This document shows, in pieces, positions 1 through 9,387 of a stretch of 64,000 bases of DNA (position 1 is its first letter; each line of letters opens with the position of its first letter). The notes beneath the pieces are model-generated. The model did not search any database, was not told the DNA's origin, and was given only the letters and a program-made list of their open reading frames with translations. This DNA comes from Bacillus sp. cl95 (GTDB lineage Bacteria > Bacillota > Bacilli > Bacillales > Cytobacillaceae), in contig NZ_FOYF01000001.1 of the NCBI RefSeq assembly GCF_900115925.1, forward strand, positions 310,001-374,000, given 5' to 3'. The translations under genes and the position numbers were made by a program.

Positions 1-1002
1 ATTTTGACCGTAGCTTGTACGGTATCTTAGTCGGCCTAGAATCTTGATAAGATCTGGATGTAATCCGTGGACGCCTACTTCGAAAGTAGTTTGTTCTCCG
101 ATTTCTCGAATGTGTTCATCCACTTCTCGACGAGATTTTTCAACCATTTCCTCGATACGAGCTGGGTGAATACGTCCATCTTGCACAAGTTTCTCAAGCG
201 CAAGTCTTGCCGTTTCACGACGAATTGGATCAAATCCGGATAAAATAACTGCTTCAGGAGTATCATCTATAATAAGATCGATTCCTGTAAGTGTTTCTAA
301 CGTACGGATATTTCGGCCTTCTCGTCCAATAATACGGCCTTTCATCTCATCATTTGGAAGGTTGACAACGGAAACCGTCGTTTCAGCGACATGATCAGCA
401 GCGCAACGCTGGATCGCAAGCGATAGTAATTCCTTCGCTTTTTTGTCGGATTCTTCTTTCGCACGGGTTTCGCTTTCTTTAATCATGACAGCGGTATCAT
501 GTGCTAATTCCTGTTCGAGACGATCTAAAATGATCGCTTTTGCTTCGTCACGAGTCAGACTAGAAATTCTTTCAAGTTCTGTCTGCTGTGCACGTACCAT
601 CTCGTCCACTTTGCTTTCCATCTCTTCAATATGCTGTTGTCTTTGGTTAAGAGAATCGTCCTTCTTTTCTAAAAGACTTTCACGTTTATTTAACGTTTCA
701 TCTTTTCGGTCCAAATTCTCTTCTCTTTGTAGTAAACGATTTTCTTGCTTTTGTAGTTCATTTCTTCGTTCACGAACCTCACGTTCAGCTTCTGTTCGAA
801 GCTTGTGAATTTCATCCTTTGCCTCTAACAGGGCTTCTTTTTTCGATGCATCTGCGTCACGTTTCGCATCTTCAAGAATTTGCTCTGCAGCACTCTTTGC
901 TCCTGCAATTTTTGCTTCAGCAATGGATTTTCGGATAAAATAGCCAACAACTGCACCGACGAATAGGCCAAGCAAAATGGAGATGATTGTAATTGGTTCC
1001 AT
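1..1002 (-). CDS. rny: Ribonuclease Y (3' end cut by window edge)
   Basis: Membrane-anchored endoribonuclease that starts mRNA decay as part of the degradosome-like network. The first 334 codons are present. Residues 1-25 form one membrane helix ([22 protein letters not shown]). About 25-200 is a charged coiled coil rich in K, E, R and Q. The KH domain follows, with the [11 protein letters not shown] motif. The window ends where the HD domain begins, so the catalytic HD residues are not visible. The ATG at 1002 follows a strong AGGAGGTG site. The usual family length is about 520 residues. It has its own promoter and is separated from recA by a terminator. pbpX, which lies between recA and rny in B. 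subtilis, is absent. Confidence 0.97.
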   Translation of the reverse strand, partial: MEPITIISILLGLFVGAVVGYFIRKSIAEAKIAGAKSAAEQILEDAKRDADASKKEALLEAKDEIHKLRTEAEREVRERRNELQKQENRLLQREENLDRKDETLNKRESLLEKKDDSLNQRQQHIEEMESKVDEMVRAQQTELERISSLTRDEAKAIILDRLEQELAHDTAVMIKESETRAKEESDKKAKELLSLAIQRCAADHVAETTVSVVNLPNDEMKGRIIGREGRNIRTLETLTGIDLIIDDTPEAVILSGFDPIRRETARLALEKLVQDGRIHPARIEEMVEKSRREVDEHIREIGEQTTFEVGVHGLHPDLIKILGRLRYRTSYGQN

Positions 1003-1139
1003 CGTTACACCTCCTCTTGCTATGAACTTTTGTTACATTTTTAAGTGTCGGCATGTATATTGTTGAAACTCAACATACAGCAAGCACTACGGCTTTTAAG
1101 CATTGTAATTATTACGAAAAATGTAAAATATACATGTTA

Positions 1140-1168
1140 ATTGTAAAGCTGAGCAAATACATTGTCAA
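1140..1168 (-). promoter_or_regulatory. Sigma-A promoter of rny
   Basis: On the minus strand a perfect TTGACA (1163-1168) is followed after 17 bases by TACAAT (1140-1145). This gives a 5' leader of about 130 bases before the rny start at 1002. The rest of the 370-base interval between recA and rny holds the recA terminator and no other gene. Confidence 0.8.
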
Positions 1169-1310
1169 GGGTAAGTACTTTTGGCTTTTTTAAATATTTA
1201 GAATTCTGCACATTCCTACAAACGCAGTCGCTTTTTAGCTTCAGATATATTATTGAGTTGTTCTTTTCAACTACATTGTTGATCATTGACTTTAACAGAG
1301 ACAATCATAT

Positions 1311-1350
1311 AAACAAAGGGCAAAGCCGTTATAACAGACTTTGCCCTTTT
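1311..1350 (-). terminator. Intrinsic terminator of recA
   Basis: Perfect 11-bp inverted repeat AAAGGGCAAAG (1315-1325) and CTTTGCCCTTT (1339-1349) with a 13-base loop, followed on the minus strand by a short T-rich stretch. It lies 23 bases after the recA stop codon. Confidence 0.85.
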
Positions 1351-1372
1351 GACCGGAAATACCCGGAAGATA

Positions 1373-2413
1373 TTAATCAATCAATTCAAATTGCTCGTCG
1401 TCTTCAGTCTCAGGTAGGGATTTCTCCTCATCCAAACCGTAATGTTCACGAATCTTCTTTTGGATTTCAAGAAGAACAGAAGGGTTCTCTTTCAAGAAGA
1501 GTTTTGAGTTTTCGCGACCTTGGCCAAGTCGTTCCTCATTATAAGAATACCAAGATCCACTCTTTTGCACGATATCTAGCTCTGATCCAAGGTCGATCGT
1601 TTCGCCTTCTTTAGAGATTCCTTCACCGTACATGATATCTACTTCAGCTACACGGAAAGGAGGAGCTACCTTATTTTTGACAACTTTGATTTTTGTCTTG
1701 TTACCGACAATGTCTGTACCTTGCTTTAATTGCTCTGCACGGCGAACTTCAAGTCGAACAGTTGAATAGAACTTCAATGCACGTCCGCCCGGAGTTACTT
1801 CAGGGTTACCAAACATAACGCCGACTTTTTCACGGATCTGGTTGATGAAGATAGCAATAGTCTTAGACTTATTAATGGCACCAGATAACTTACGTAATGC
1901 TTGAGACATTAAACGCGCTTGTAAACCAACGTGAGAATCTCCCATTTCACCTTCGATTTCAGCTTTTGGTACTAATGCAGCTACTGAGTCAATAACAAGA
2001 ATATCTACAGCTCCGCTTCGAACAAGTGCTTCTGCGATTTCAAGAGCTTGTTCTCCTGTATCTGGCTGAGAAAGAAGAAGCTCATCAATGTTTACGCCAA
2101 GCTTTTGTGCATATGCGGGGTCAAGAGCATGCTCAGCATCGATGAATGCAGCTTGTCCGCCTGTTGCTTGTACTTCTGCAATAGCATGAAGCGCAACAGT
2201 TGTTTTACCTGAACTTTCTGGACCATAAATTTCAATAATACGTCCGCGTGGATATCCGCCTACTCCAAGAGCAGCATCCAATGCTAAAGAGCCACTTGGG
2301 ACAGTTGAGATTTTACGATCTGTTTGCTCTCCAAGTTTCATGATAGAGCCTTTACCGAATTGCTTTTCTATTTGTTTTAAAGCCATTTCTAAAGCAGCTT
2401 GACGATCACTCAC
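1373..2413 (-). CDS. recA: Recombinase RecA
   Basis: DNA-dependent ATPase that forms filaments on single-stranded DNA, drives homologous strand exchange and activates LexA self-cleavage. The protein has 346 residues, the normal Bacillus length. Walker A GPESSGKT is at 64-71, Walker B ([11 protein letters not shown]) near 140, and the C-terminal tail is acidic. The start is GTG at 2413 behind GGGAGGAAATT. The gene lies downstream of cinA, as in B. subtilis, but a 590-base interval with a miniature element separates the two, so it is probably transcribed from its own SOS-controlled promoter. Confidence 0.99.
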   Translation of the reverse strand: MSDRQAALEMALKQIEKQFGKGSIMKLGEQTDRKISTVPSGSLALDAALGVGGYPRGRIIEIYGPESSGKTTVALHAIAEVQATGGQAAFIDAEHALDPAYAQKLGVNIDELLLSQPDTGEQALEIAEALVRSGAVDILVIDSVAALVPKAEIEGEMGDSHVGLQARLMSQALRKLSGAINKSKTIAIFINQIREKVGVMFGNPEVTPGGRALKFYSTVRLEVRRAEQLKQGTDIVGNKTKIKVVKNKVAPPFRVAEVDIMYGEGISKEGETIDLGSELDIVQKSGSWYSYNEERLGQGRENSKLFLKENPSVLLEIQKKIREHYGLDEEKSLPETEDDEQFELID

Positions 2414-2486
2414 GTATAATTTCCTCCCTCATATATAAAAGACAAAATTTGATGTCGTATGAATCTAGTTTTGTTAACCTATTTTT

Positions 2487-2515
2487 ACTATAAACCTTTT
2501 GAGACCATTTGTCGA
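2487..2515 (-). promoter_or_regulatory. Sigma-A promoter of recA
   Basis: Minus-strand TCGACA (2510-2515), a 17-base spacer, then TATAGT (2487-2492), about 75 bases before the GTG start. The LexA box lies directly upstream of the -35 element. Confidence 0.7.
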
Positions 2516-2524
2516 GTAAAAAAT

Positions 2525-2538
2525 CGAACATTCATTCG
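2525..2538 (-). promoter_or_regulatory. LexA (DinR) SOS box
   Basis: Minus strand reads CGAATGAATGTTCG, matching the B. subtilis consensus CGAAC-N4-GTTCG except for one base in the left half. It sits 9 bases upstream of the recA -35 hexamer. This supports SOS induction of recA; LexA binding is inferred from the motif. Confidence 0.8.
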
Positions 2539-2712
2539 TTTTTTTCATACCAATGATTAACATCTAAATTGGTTGTTATCTGTAGGCTTTCGACCGTTTT
2601 CATGTAATTATAGATGTAGAAATGCTTTTTCAGATGTTAGTCTGATAATTTCTTAGTATCCCTATACAACGAGGTTTAAACTTGAGTTTAATATAAAATC
2701 GAGATTTTCAGA

Positions 2713-2960
2713 AAGGCTCTGTTAATGTTTAGTGTTGTTTTTTTATAAGTGAGTATGGGGAATTCACTCCCTTTCCGCCGACGAACTGGCAAGCCTCCTC
2801 GCTCGTTCCTCACTTCGGGGTCTTTCCAGCCCGTTTTTCCGCAGGACATTGAATAAGCTTCCGTGAATAATCACCGCACGAAGGAAATGCGATAGCATTT
2901 TCGAGGAGTCTCGCGGATTCCCTCCCATAAAATAATCAACAGTTTCGTTTAACAGAGCCT
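2713..2960. mobile_element. Miniature inverted-repeat element, type A
   Basis: Non-autonomous element of about 248 bp. Its ends are inverted copies of AAGGCTCTGTTAA (2713-2725 and 2949-2961). The direct repeat TTCAGA flanks it (2707-2712 and 2960-2965). The inside is GC-richer than the surroundings and encodes only an arginine-rich spurious frame (2764-3000). The internal text resembles an intergenic repeat I know from many Bacillus genomes (GAGACTCC ... AGACCCCG ... GAGGAGGCT). No transposase is present. It fills most of the cinA-recA interval. Confidence 0.7.
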
Positions 2961-3007
2961 TCAGAAAAGGGCAGTCAGTCTTCCGCAAAGAAAAAAACAC
3001 AGAACTT

Positions 3008-4258
3008 TTAAGCGTTCCATGTTTTTTTCAGACTGTCTATCAAGAAATGACAGCCATATTTGACACTTCTTACTCGAATTGCTTCCCTGCTTCCACCGAG
3101 ATTCAATTTTTCCACTCTAATTGGTTTACCCTTTATTGCAATGCCAATATATACCGTACCGACTGGATGTCCCTCTAACTGATCAGGACCCGCCACACCA
3201 GTAAAACTTACTGCAACATCAGATTGAAAAATTCCGAGAGTGTTTTGTGCAAGTTCTGCCGCACATTCCTCACTCACCACTCCGCTCTTCTCTATTGTCT
3301 CTTCTTTCACTTTCAGTACATTTGCTTTAGCTTCGTTTGTATAACAGACGACTCCGCCTTTCAAAAGAGCCCCCGCACCTGGAATAGAGGTGAATTGTTC
3401 TTGGAACATTCCTCCTGTCAGACTTTCTGCTACTGCAATTGTTAATCCTTCATGGGATAAAAGTTTCGTCAGTTCTTTTATTAAAGAAGTATCATCATAA
3501 CCGTAGAAATAAGAACCTACTCTTTTCAAAATTTCCTGTTCCGATTCGTCTAGTAGCGCATGTGCTGTAGAAATAACTTCATGCTTAGCTGTGAGTCTTA
3601 GCGTTACTTCACCATCTGAAGCTAGTGGTGCAATCGTTGGATTACTTTGCGAGTCAATCAAGTCTTCTACTTCGGTTTCAAGCATCGCCTCACCAATGCC
3701 AAAGAAGCGGAGTACTCGTGAGACAATTTGTTGTTTGTCCTCCAAGACATTTTGCAAGGCACTATGCCCATACTTCAAGAACATAGGCTCCATTTCCTTA
3801 GGGGGACCAGGTAATAGCATGTAAAAATGGTTACCCTTTTTCAAAAACATGCCAGGCGCCATACCATTATCATTAGGGAGAATCTTAGAATCTTCTAATA
3901 CGATCGCTTGTTTACGATTGTTGTCTGTCATATGACGATTCGTGCGCTTGAAATATTCTTTGATGCTAGTCAGTGCATTCTCGTCCATCACGAGTTGCTT
4001 CTTTAGATGTTTTGCAATGGTCTCTTTTGTTAAATCGTCCTTGGTCGGTCCAAGTCCACCTGTAAAAACAATCAAGTTTGAACGACTTTCAGCAATTTCT
4101 ATCGCTTTTTGCAAGCGATCAGGATTATCTCCAACCACCGTATGAAAAAAGACATTTACTCCGAGCTCGGCAAGCTGCAAAGATAAAAATTTCGCATTGC
4201 TATTAACAATTTGACCTAGTAGAAGCTCAGAACCAACCGCTATGATTTCAGCATTCAT
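3008..4258 (-). CDS. cinA: Competence/damage-inducible protein CinA
   Basis: Two-domain protein of 416 residues, full length. The N-terminal MoaB/MogA-like domain (about 1-170) carries [14 protein letters not shown] and GGLGPTKDD. The C-terminal nicotinamide-nucleotide amidase domain (about 255-410) carries ESLTGG and SFTGVAGPD. The family recycles pyridine nucleotides and its expression rises in competence. The ATG at 4258 follows GGAAGGGTG. It lies between pgsA and recA as in other bacilli. A pgsA terminator precedes it, so it may have its own promoter, which I could not place. Confidence 0.96.
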   Translation of the reverse strand: MNAEIIAVGSELLLGQIVNSNAKFLSLQLAELGVNVFFHTVVGDNPDRLQKAIEIAESRSNLIVFTGGLGPTKDDLTKETIAKHLKKQLVMDENALTSIKEYFKRTNRHMTDNNRKQAIVLEDSKILPNDNGMAPGMFLKKGNHFYMLLPGPPKEMEPMFLKYGHSALQNVLEDKQQIVSRVLRFFGIGEAMLETEVEDLIDSQSNPTIAPLASDGEVTLRLTAKHEVISTAHALLDESEQEILKRVGSYFYGYDDTSLIKELTKLLSHEGLTIAVAESLTGGMFQEQFTSIPGAGALLKGGVVCYTNEAKANVLKVKEETIEKSGVVSEECAAELAQNTLGIFQSDVAVSFTGVAGPDQLEGHPVGTVYIGIAIKGKPIRVEKLNLGGSREAIRVRSVKYGCHFLIDSLKKTWNA

Positions 4259-4313
4259 TAGCCAACACCCTTCCCATTATGTCTTATATATATAATTTGC
4301 ACCTTCAGTTGTT

Positions 4314-4340
4314 AACAAAAAACTCCCATTAAGGGAGTTT
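4314..4340 (-). terminator. Intrinsic terminator of pgsA
   Basis: Stem AAACTCCC / GGGAGTTT (4320-4327 and 4333-4340) with loop ATTAA. On the minus strand it is followed by a run of six T then GTT. It sits between the pgsA stop and the cinA start. Confidence 0.85.
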
Positions 4341-4350
4341 CATCATCAAC

Positions 4351-4926
4351 TTATTTTGAGTTAATAAATGCATGTTTGTTTTTTGCAAAATAGTCCCAAC
4401 CAGACCAAATAGTAAATAACATGGCAACCCATAATGAAATCATGTCAAATGGAATGGCCATCAATTCGAAAATCGTATTATGAAGTAACAGCGCTGAGAT
4501 TGCTACAATTTGTGCCCATGTCTTGATTTTCCCGAGCATGTTTGCTGCGACAACTTCCCCTTCGCCCGCTAGTACTAAGCGTAGACCAGTGATGGCAAAT
4601 TCACGGCTAATGATAATGATGACGATCCATGAAGGAGCCAAATGTAGTTCAACTAATACGATAAGGGCAGCTGAAACCAACAGCTTGTCTGCTAATGGAT
4701 CCAAAAATTTCCCCAGGTTTGTAACAAGGTCGTATTTTCGAGCGTAATATCCGTCTACCCAATCTGTCACCGATGCAAGGATAAATATTAATGCACCAAC
4801 AAAATGTGCAACAGGCATTTCTGCACCTAGAAAATTCATGTTGCCCCAGTCTGGTACAAGCATAATCAAAAGGAACAAAGGTATTAACAGGATTCTTGAT
4901 ATGGTAATCTTATTCGGTAAATTCAT
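4351..4926 (-). CDS. pgsA: CDP-diacylglycerol-glycerol-3-phosphate phosphatidyltransferase
   Basis: Integral membrane enzyme that makes phosphatidylglycerophosphate, the committed step to phosphatidylglycerol and cardiolipin. 191 residues. The CDP-alcohol phosphotransferase signature (D-x2-D-G-x2-A-R-x8-G-x3-D-x3-D) is complete in the stretch starting DWVDGYYARKYD, near residues 57-83. Several hydrophobic segments are evident. The ATG at 4926 follows GGAGGAAAA. It follows ymfM with no terminator visible between them and ends at a terminator. Confidence 0.97.
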   Translation of the reverse strand: MNLPNKITISRILLIPLFLLIMLVPDWGNMNFLGAEMPVAHFVGALIFILASVTDWVDGYYARKYDLVTNLGKFLDPLADKLLVSAALIVLVELHLAPSWIVIIIISREFAITGLRLVLAGEGEVVAANMLGKIKTWAQIVAISALLLHNTIFELMAIPFDMISLWVAMLFTIWSGWDYFAKNKHAFINSK

Positions 4927-4985
4927 CTTTTTTCCTCCACAAGCGTTTTAAAAACCAACCGACAATAACCTTTCTTTATCAAAGA

Positions 4986-5861
4986 CTATTGTGTAGGGGG
5001 TACAAAGCGGACTGTAATATCCTGACGTACGACCTCAGTTGGCGGAACAGCGTACTCTAGCTTCTGGCCATTTACATAAATTTCAGTATCATTTGTGCGG
5101 CCGACTACTATGATAGCTTCTGTCTCCTTACTAAGGTCGAACGTTTGGCTTTCAGTTGCGCCCTTTTTCAGCATGCCTTGGAAAAAAGAGAAACCTTTGC
5201 CATTCTTGATTTGAATCCAAGTTTCACCTGTCGTAACGACTTTCAGTTCAAACTTGGCAGCGTTTTTCAATTCATAAGTAGACTTGGCACCTTTGCCTTC
5301 TACTACAGTTAGTTCCTGCTTTGGAGTTTCCTCTTTTGCAGGTTCCTCAACAGGTTCTTTTTCCTCTTCTTCAACAGGCACTTCTTCTTTTTCTTTATCC
5401 TTTAGATCATCCACTACATTGATAGGAGCCTTTTCCTTATCAACAGGTTCCAAAGCATCGTCATCTGCATTGTTTTGAAGAAAATAATAAAGCAGGCCAA
5501 GTGCACCTACAACAAAAACAACAACGAGCAAAGTTGGAAGAACCGCAAACACCTTTGGATTCGATTCAGTGATTGTTTTTCTCGACTTCACCCTTGATAA
5601 CTGCTCGGGTAGTTCTTCATTTCTGATTGTAGGAATGTCATCTTTGTACTGATCAAATAGTTCTTCTGGATCTAGTTGAACAGCTTCAGCATATTGCTTA
5701 ATGAACGCCCTCACGTAGAATTTCCCGGGCATCACATCGTAGTTTCCCTCTTCAATGCCAATTAAATAGCGCTTTTGAATTTTTGTGATGGTCTGTAAAT
5801 CGTCCAAACTCAACCCTTTGGTTAAGCGAGCTTCTTTTAGTCGATTACCTAATTCCGTCAA
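4986..5861 (-). CDS. ymfM: RodZ-family helix-turn-helix membrane protein YmfM
   Basis: Cytoskeletal RodZ-like protein. A Cro/C1-type helix-turn-helix domain occupies about 1-75 (ELGNRLKEARLTKGLSLDDL). One membrane helix lies near 105-130 (LLVVVFVVGALGLLYYF). A low-complexity E/K/P linker spans about 140-190. A DUF4115 beta domain covers the last 90 residues, outside the membrane. An upstream GTG at 5870 would overlap the ribosome site, so I prefer the TTG at 5861, seven bases after AAGGTG, which gives 291 residues starting MTELGNRLKEARL like family members. It probably helps anchor MreB and cell-shape machinery. Confidence 0.9.
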   Translation of the reverse strand: MTELGNRLKEARLTKGLSLDDLQTITKIQKRYLIGIEEGNYDVMPGKFYVRAFIKQYAEAVQLDPEELFDQYKDDIPTIRNEELPEQLSRVKSRKTITESNPKVFAVLPTLLVVVFVVGALGLLYYFLQNNADDDALEPVDKEKAPINVVDDLKDKEKEEVPVEEEEKEPVEEPAKEETPKQELTVVEGKGAKSTYELKNAAKFELKVVTTGETWIQIKNGKGFSFFQGMLKKGATESQTFDLSKETEAIIVVGRTNDTEIYVNGQKLEYAVPPTEVVRQDITVRFVPPTQ

Positions 5862-5879
5862 CGGTAACACCTTCCATTA

Positions 5880-6671
5880 TTAAAAATCAAATCCCCCGAA
5901 TTCCGACCCGGAGAACATGTTGTGGTTTTCGACAACTTCATACGTTATTTCTTCTTCATGATCATTACGCAGTTCAATAATATAATCAAAGTCGTCCAAA
6001 GTATATTCTGTATTTTGCACGAAAAAGTCGGGATGTTCAACCACTTTTACAGCGGGAAGGCGCATTATTTCCCTAACAAGCTGCAAATGGCGTTCATTCG
6101 CTCTCCTCGTAGACACGATTCCATCAAGGATAAATAAATTGTTTTCATTGTATTCATCCTCGATTAATTGATTTCTGATCGTTTGCTTTAGGAGAGTGGA
6201 CGAAACAAACAACCATCTCTTGTTCGCGCACACACTTGAAGCGACAATAGATTCAGTCTTGCCAACTCGCGGCATTCCGCGAATCCCGATAAGCTTGTGG
6301 CCCTCCTGCTTAAAGAGTTCTGCAAGAAAATCGACAAGCAGCCCAAGTTCATCTCTTACAAATCGGAAAGTTTTCTTATCATCTGCATCTCGTTGTATGT
6401 ATCGTCCATGTCGAACAGCAAGGCGGTCGCGCAGTTTAGGTTCCCGAATTTTTATTAACTTTATTGTATCCATAGTTTGGAGAATTGACTCAAGGCGAAC
6501 AATTTGGTCATCATCTTTGGCTAAAATCAGCAAACCGCGGCGTCCTTCGTCCACTCCATTGATTGTGACGATATTAATGGATAGCATACCAAGGAGCGAG
6601 GCAATGTCTCCAAGTAGCCCTGGTCGGTTTTTTTGGATCTCATATTCAATATACCATTCTTTCTTGGACAT
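5880..6671 (-). CDS. ymfK: DUF3388 protein YmfK
   Basis: Conserved Bacillus protein of 263 residues with unknown function. Residues about 5-75 look like an ACT-type regulatory fold (EYEIQKNRPGLLGDIASLLG, INIVTINGVD). A P-loop-like GMPRVGKTES lies near 133-142, so nucleotide binding is possible. It lies between ymfJ and ymfM, with the ymfM ribosome site directly after its stop. The ATG at 6671 follows GTGGGGG. No biochemical role should be read from this sequence. Confidence 0.88.
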   Translation of the reverse strand: MSKKEWYIEYEIQKNRPGLLGDIASLLGMLSINIVTINGVDEGRRGLLILAKDDDQIVRLESILQTMDTIKLIKIREPKLRDRLAVRHGRYIQRDADDKKTFRFVRDELGLLVDFLAELFKQEGHKLIGIRGMPRVGKTESIVASSVCANKRWLFVSSTLLKQTIRNQLIEDEYNENNLFILDGIVSTRRANERHLQLVREIMRLPAVKVVEHPDFFVQNTEYTLDDFDYIIELRNDHEEEITYEVVENHNMFSGSEFGGFDF

Positions 6672-6775
6672 TAAAAAACCCCCACTCGGTAGCGTGATTC
6701 GACAAAATCCACTTGTTTTTTATCATAACCTTATCATAAATGATTTTCCTATAAGATGAAAGGATAAACCTATAT

Positions 6776-6808
6776 AAATAAAAAAGAGAGGAAATTCCCC
6801 TCTCTTTT
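6776..6808 (-). terminator. Intrinsic terminator of ymfJ
   Basis: Stem built from AAAAGAGAGG and CCTCTCTTTT around AAATTCC. On the minus strand it is followed by a T-run and it starts right after the ymfJ stop codon. Confidence 0.85.
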
Positions 6809-7064
6809 AGCGAGTTCCGTTATTCTGTACGAGTTTTACCATCATATTTGCGATTGCATGCTTCTCATCGTCGCTTGCTACAGACCACAAATCAGCAAGG
6901 ATTCTTTCCTGCTCATTTTTTGGTTCTACTTGGTTTGAAAGATAATCACCGATTTGGAAAGCTAGGTCGCCAACCGCTTCGTTGTTCATACCTTGATGTT
7001 GTGCTTGATGAAGACGATCCGCAAGAAAGTCTTCCCATTGTTTCCAATTGTCTAATACAGACAT
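6807..7064 (-). CDS. ymfJ: DUF3243 protein YmfJ
   Basis: Small acidic cytoplasmic protein of 85 residues, all helical in appearance (MSVLDNWKQWEDFLADRLHQ). Its function is unknown. The start is the ATG at 7064 because a perfect GGAGG lies 5-9 bases upstream; the frame extends further up to 7091 but without a ribosome site. Family members of this size are conserved next to ymfK and ymfI in Bacillus. Confidence 0.9.
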   Translation of the reverse strand: MSVLDNWKQWEDFLADRLHQAQHQGMNNEAVGDLAFQIGDYLSNQVEPKNEQERILADLWSVASDDEKHAIANMMVKLVQNNGTR

Positions 7065-7145
7065 GTTAAACCCTCCTTTATGATAATACATAGTTATTTT
7101 GAGGCTTGATGCTGTAAAATATGCATGGAAACATCGAAAAAATAA

Positions 7146-7275
7146 GGCTCTTTTCTAAAAGATTATTGTTTTGTAAATAGTTTTTAGAAACAAATCGTTT
7201 GAAGATCAGTTGATTGGAATGGCCTGGAGTGGAAATCAACCCCTCTTAATTGGCATAAAGTATAGGAATACTTCC
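7146..7275. repeat. Remnant of composite Bacillus intergenic repeat
   Basis: The left end GGCTCTTTTC resembles the type B element ends seen elsewhere in this window. Inside are short arms GTTGATT (7209-7215) and AATCAAC (7234-7240) around GGAATGGCCTGGAGTGG. This looks like an internally deleted form of a widespread Bacillus repeat with TTGATTGG ... GGAAATCAAC ends. AAAAATAA occurs at both borders (7138-7145 and 7276-7283) but is too simple to be strong evidence. It fills the ymfJ-ymfI gap. Confidence 0.4.
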
Positions 7276-7290
7276 AAAAATAAAAACCTT

Positions 7291-8013
7291 CTATGTATAC
7301 CAACCACCATTTACTCCGATGACTTGCCCAGTAATATACGCTGATTGATCCGATAAAAGAAATGATGTTGCATTCGCGACTTCTTCAGGGAGCCCAAGTC
7401 TTCCCATCGGAATTTCTTCTTTAAGCAAGTCCATTTCTGCTCCAGAAAAACCGTCTAACATTGCTGTATTTATAGCACCAGGTGCGATAGCATTCACACG
7501 AATGCCAGAAAGCGCCACTTCTTTACTTAATGCCTTTACAAAGGCGAGTTGTGCACCCTTTGCCGCTGAATATGCAACTTCGCATGCTGCACCTGTTTGA
7601 CCCCATATGGATGAAATCACCACAATATTTCCTGCCTTTTTGCTCATCATTTTTGGAAGAAGACCTTTCGTCAGCATGAGTGGATGAGTTACATGAGTTC
7701 TCATCAACGCCTCAACATCTTTTAGTTGAAGGTCCAGAAGCATACCATAATGAGCATTGCCCGCACAATGAACGATGGCATCAAGACTGAATACATTCTT
7801 GATCAACTGCTCGTGTCCAAGCGGATCTGATAAATCCGCTTTTATTGTGTAATATTCCCCACCATAAGGTTTTAACTTCGTTACTAGTTCTTTGATTGAA
7901 CTTTCATTTTGATTGTAATGTAAATATAAATGATTCCCCTCAGATGCAAGTTTTAAGGAAATTGCTTGTCCAATACCTCCGCTTGCCCCAGTTATTAACA
8001 CATATTTCCCCAT
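7291..8013 (-). CDS. ymfI: SDR oxidoreductase YmfI (EF-P 5-aminopentanone reductase)
   Basis: Short-chain dehydrogenase of 240 residues. The NAD(P)-binding motif TGASGGIG lies at 7-14. The catalytic serine (VVISSIWG) and Y-x3-K pair (AYSAAKG) are in place, and the C-terminal VNGGWYT is typical. In B. subtilis the orthologue reduces the 5-aminopentanone on lysine 32 of elongation factor P to 5-aminopentanol, needed for swarming. It lies directly after ymfF-ymfH, which are linked to the same modification. A terminator separates it from ymfH, so it may have its own promoter. Confidence 0.92.
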   Translation of the reverse strand: MGKYVLITGASGGIGQAISLKLASEGNHLYLHYNQNESSIKELVTKLKPYGGEYYTIKADLSDPLGHEQLIKNVFSLDAIVHCAGNAHYGMLLDLQLKDVEALMRTHVTHPLMLTKGLLPKMMSKKAGNIVVISSIWGQTGAACEVAYSAAKGAQLAFVKALSKEVALSGIRVNAIAPGAINTAMLDGFSGAEMDLLKEEIPMGRLGLPEEVANATSFLLSDQSAYITGQVIGVNGGWYT

Positions 8014-8064
8014 CCAATCACTCTTTCTCTTTTCTCAAGCTTATCATACAATAATCTTGCAATA

Positions 8065-8089
8065 GAAAAAAGCGCCAACAAAGGCGCTT
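8065..8089 (-). terminator. Intrinsic terminator of ymfF-ymfH
   Basis: Perfect stem AAGCGCC (8070-8076) / GGCGCTT (8083-8089), loop AACAAA, followed on the minus strand by six T. It starts 8 bases after the ymfH stop. Confidence 0.88.
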
Positions 8090-8097
8090 CTGTCTCA

Positions 8098-9387
8098 TTA
8101 CTTCTTCGGTACAACCTGGCATACAGAAAATCTCTCTTCAGAAATGACTTCTGTAGCAAGTCTTTTTACGTCCTCTAAGGTGATTTTTTCAAGAGTTGGA
8201 ACAACATCAAAAAGATTCATCTCGTTGAAAGCATAGCGTGTAAATTGATTGGCAATATATTCAGGAGAATTGACTGCGCGGAGAAATCCTCCAATTTTCT
8301 TCTTTTTTGCACGTGCCAACTGGTCTTCGGTAAATACCGCACCATTTTTAGCGCTTTCAAGCATTTCTTGAATCGTATCAGCCAATTTATCTGGTTGGTC
8401 GGTGTCTCCTCCAACCATGGCAAATCCAAATCCGAATTCTTGAGTGTAATCATAAGAAAAAGTTTCATCGATGAGTCCTTCGTCATAAAGACGGTTATAA
8501 TTATCCGAGCTCTTTCCAAATAGCAGGTCAAGAAGGACATTCATTGTCAACTCATTTTTCAGTAATTCTTCACCCTTTTGATCGGCATGCAGAGCCTTTA
8601 TGCCAAAGAGACACTTTGAAGTTTGCACGTTCATTTGAAGAACTTGCTTCTTCTCTGCCACTTCGAGCGGTTCTTCCTCAAATGAACGCTTAATTTCCGG
8701 CATTTCTTTGTATTCTTTCTTGGACTGATTATTCTTAACAAAGTCCATCGTTTCGTTTGGATCTACCGGCCCGACAATAAAGAGTAACATGTTACTCGGA
8801 TGATAGAAGGTATGGTAGCACTCATAAAGCAAGTCTGCAGTAATCTTCGAGATAGAAGGAATTGTACCTGCAATATCAATTTTAACAGGATGGTTTTTAT
8901 ATAAGTTTTGAATGAGGCCAAAATATAAACGCCAATCCGGGTTATCATCGTACATCGTAATTTCCTGTCCTATTATCCCTTTTTCTTTCTCAACTGTCTT
9001 TTCTGTAAAATAAGGATCCTGTACAAAGTCAATTAGTGTCTCTAGGTTCCTTTCCACATTGGAAGTACTAGAAAAAAGGTAAGCGGTTCTTGTAAAAGAA
9101 GTAAACGCATTCGCTGAAGCCCCTTGACGGCTAAATTGTTGGAACACGTCTCCATCTTCCTTTTCGAAAAGTTTGTGCTCTAGGAAATGAGCGATTCCAT
9201 CCGGCACTTTTACAAGTTCATTCTTGTCATGAGGTTGAAAATGATTATCAATTGAACCGTACTTCGTGGTGAACGTTGCGTACGTCTTGTTAAATCCTTT
9301 TTTAGGCAATATATATACATCCAGACCGTTTGGAAGCTTTTCATAATAAAGTTCTTCCTGAAGTTGCTCAAAATTTATTTTTTTCAT
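8098..9387 (-). CDS. ymfH: M16-family metallopeptidase YmfH
   Basis: Insulinase/M16 zinc peptidase subunit of 429 residues. The inverted zinc motif HFLEH is at 67-71, and the downstream glutamate region typical of the active subunit follows. It overlaps the end of ymfF by four bases (ATGA), so the two are translationally coupled and likely form a heterodimer in which YmfH is the catalytic partner. In B. subtilis both genes are reported as associated with EF-P 5-aminopentanol modification. AAGGAGG precedes the ATG at 9387. Confidence 0.93.
   Translation of the reverse strand: MKKINFEQLQEELYYEKLPNGLDVYILPKKGFNKTYATFTTKYGSIDNHFQPHDKNELVKVPDGIAHFLEHKLFEKEDGDVFQQFSRQGASANAFTSFTRTAYLFSSTSNVERNLETLIDFVQDPYFTEKTVEKEKGIIGQEITMYDDNPDWRLYFGLIQNLYKNHPVKIDIAGTIPSISKITADLLYECYHTFYHPSNMLLFIVGPVDPNETMDFVKNNQSKKEYKEMPEIKRSFEEEPLEVAEKKQVLQMNVQTSKCLFGIKALHADQKGEELLKNELTMNVLLDLLFGKSSDNYNRLYDEGLIDETFSYDYTQEFGFGFAMVGGDTDQPDKLADTIQEMLESAKNGAVFTEDQLARAKKKKIGGFLRAVNSPEYIANQFTRYAFNEMNLFDVVPTLEKITLEDVKRLATEVISEERFSVCQVVPKK

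Noticed and set aside
443-808. Plus-strand frame of 121 codons, S/R/C-rich
   Set aside because: Antisense shadow of the rny coiled-coil region.
1162-1614. Plus-strand frame of 150 codons
   Set aside because: It overlaps the recA terminator and the end of recA in antisense; no ribosome site or known family.
2764-3000. Open frame of 78 codons, arginine- and serine-rich
   Set aside because: It lies within the miniature element and continues through its inverted end; no ribosome site and composition typical of repeat DNA.
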